Below are positions 6,327 through 7,408 of a DNA stretch of 7,408 nt, piece after piece. Under the pieces are notes generated by a model. It saw only the letters and a list, made by a program, of their open reading frames with translations. It was not told the DNA's origin and did no database searches. The number at the start of each line of letters is the position of its first letter. The first letter of the stretch is position 1. The DNA comes from Solirubrobacterales bacterium (GTDB taxonomy: Bacteria > Actinomycetota > Thermoleophilia > Solirubrobacterales > Solirubrobacteraceae): the NCBI GenBank assembly GCA_003157595.1, contig PMKB01000053.1, positions 1,808-9,215 of the forward strand, given 5' to 3'. Made by a program: the position numbers and the translations under genes.

Positions 6327-7408
6327 GACTTTGGTGTTCAGGCGGATCTTGTGGCGGGATCCCCGACCGATCCGTTGCCCCGATCGTGTCTCCGGTCTCG
6401 GCGTCGAAGAAGCTCAGCCGACTGACGTCAACGGCGAACGTGACACGGTCCCCAGCCGCGACCGGCACGCGCGGATCGAGCCGTGCGACGCCTTCCGCCG
6501 CGTACGCGCCCGCGATTTCCCCGTGAACCGTGGCGTCTGCCGTCCACGCGCCCGCTCTGTTGCGGACCGTCTTCGCGTCAGTCGAGTAATGGACGAGCGA
6601 TTCGTTGCCAAGGACCTCGACGAGCTCGACGCGTGCTCCAAGCGTCGTCTCTCGATCGGTGCCCCCACCGTCGGCGACGGTCAGGTGTTCGGGACGGATC
6701 CCGACCACGAGCTTGCGAGCGCTGCTTGCGACCAGGCCGGGGGAACGATGTCCGAAATCGGCCGGAAGGGCGAGCCGCTGCGAACCGAGCGAGAGCACGA
6801 GCTCAGTTGCAGGCCCCGAAATCTCGGCCTCGTACAGGTTCATCGGCGGCGAGCCGATGAACGAGGCAACGAACAGGTTGGCGGGGCTTTCGTAAAGCTC
6901 CAGCGGCGTGGCCAGCTGCTGGAGCTCTCCATCTCGGAGGACCGCGACACGGTCACCCATCGTCATCGCCTCCGTTTGGTCGTGCGTGACGTAGAGGGCC
7001 GCGACTCCGAGACGCCGCTGGACGCGCAGGACCTCGCTGCGCATCTGCACGCGCAGGTTGGCGTCAAGGTTCGACAGCGGCTCGTCCATAAGGAACACGG
7101 CGGGCTCACGGACGAGCGCCCTGCCCATGGCTACGCGCTGGCGCTGGCCGCCCGAGAGCTGGGCCGGCTTGCGTAGGACGACCTCCGTCAGCCCCAGCAC
7201 GTCGGCCGCCTCGCGCGCCCTCTGCCGGCGCTCGTGCTTGGAGATTCCTCGCACCCGTAGGGAGAAGGCAATGTTGTCGAGCACGTTTAGGTGCGGGTAG
7301 AGCGCGTAGTTCTGGAAGCCCATAGCAATGTCGCGGTCCTTGGGCGGCAGGTCGTTCACGACCCGGTCACCGATGGAAATGGTGCCCGACGAGATCTCCT
7401 CACGCCCG
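6304..7408 (-). CDS. ugpC: Sugar ABC transporter ATP-binding protein, UgpC/MsmK/MalK type (5' end cut by window edge)
   Basis: This is the ATPase subunit that powers a CUT1 sugar importer from the cytoplasmic face of the membrane. The frame stays open to the right edge, so the N-terminus and Walker A lie outside; 367 residues are visible. Counting from the first visible residue, I see the Q-loop FQNYALYPH (Q at 32), signature LSGGQRQRV (84-92), Walker B with DEP (about 104-110), D-loop SNLD (112-115) and the switch histidine in YVTHDQTEAM (H142). The segment FIGSPPMN and the later GIRPEHL are typical of the C-terminal regulatory TOBE region of this family. The residue before the Q-loop Phe is Gly where Val is usual. 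The last 20 or so residues form a polar tail. A GTG at 7359 is internal, not the start. The gene heads the visible operon and touches the hydrolase gene. The symbol denotes the family; glycerol-phosphate transport is not implied. Confidence 0.95.
   Translation of the reverse strand, partial: GREEISSGTISIGDRVVNDLPPKDRDIAMGFQNYALYPHLNVLDNIAFSLRVRGISKHERRQRAREAADVLGLTEVVLRKPAQLSGGQRQRVAMGRALVREPAVFLMDEPLSNLDANLRVQMRSEVLRVQRRLGVAALYVTHDQTEAMTMGDRVAVLRDGELQQLATPLELYESPANLFVASFIGSPPMNLYEAEISGPATELVLSLGSQRLALPADFGHRSPGLVASSARKLVVGIRPEHLTVADGGGTDRETTLGARVELVEVLGNESLVHYSTDAKTVRNRAGAWTADATVHGEIAGAYAAEGVARLDPRVPVAAGDRVTFAVDVSRLSFFDAETGDTIGATDRSGIPPQDPPEHQSRAHKQGT
6310..6314 (-). promoter_or_regulatory. 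Ribosome binding site AAGGA favouring a TTG start for the GH31 gene
   Basis: AAGGA on the minus strand sits 7 bases before an in-frame TTG (6302-6300), which follows the ATPase stop codon after one base (TGA-A-TTG). The longer GTG start at 6326 has no comparable purine-rich site before it. This favours stop-then-restart coupling between the two genes, with the hydrolase starting at its ninth codon. It is inference from spacing only. Confidence 0.5.

Noticed and set aside
5974..7176. A 400-codon open frame on the plus strand
   Set aside because: It is antisense to the clear ATPase and GH31 genes and has no recognisable features.
1..7408. CRISPR arrays, insertion sequences, prophage or defence genes
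   Set aside because: I found no spaced repeats, terminal inverted repeats, transposase motifs or defence domains on either strand.

Overview
The window is high in G+C, and real genes are marked by third-position G/C preference. It uses GTG and possibly TTG starts, and genes are packed with overlaps of a few bases. Together with a CUT1-type sugar transporter carrying a UgpC/MsiK-like ATPase, this suggests a high-GC Gram-positive-like bacterium, most likely an actinobacterial soil lineage. The phylum is an inference from composition and protein style only.

From about 930 to the right edge, everything is one minus-strand carbohydrate locus, read right to left. It holds: (1) a sugar-ABC ATPase whose first part, including Walker A, lies beyond the right edge; (2) a cytoplasmic family 31 glycoside hydrolase with both catalytic aspartates; (3) a MalF-type permease; (4) a MalG-type permease; (5) after a 128-base gap with its own strong ribosome binding site, the secreted solute-binding protein. 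The first four are coupled by junctions of minus 23 to plus 2 bases (1-base gap if the alternative TTG start is used for the hydrolase), 2 bases, and an ATGA overlap. The binding protein is followed by a 12-base perfect palindrome and a strong 13-bp hairpin that probably ends the transcript.

The genes form a self-contained route. The binding protein captures a sugar or short oligosaccharide outside the membrane, the two permeases and the ATPase import it, and the GH31 enzyme removes an alpha-linked non-reducing-end sugar (xylose, glucose or galactose) in the cytoplasm. The exact substrate cannot be read from sequence.

The left 840 bases hold no intact gene that I can defend. On the minus strand there are collinear, protein-like stretches in different frames ending in a proper stop at 251, which may be a decayed small gene. 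The first 250 bases show nothing recognisable. I found no tRNA, rRNA, CRISPR array, insertion sequence or defence system. The window is best read as an ordinary but complete-looking sugar utilisation locus with a few unusual details, not a new class of system.
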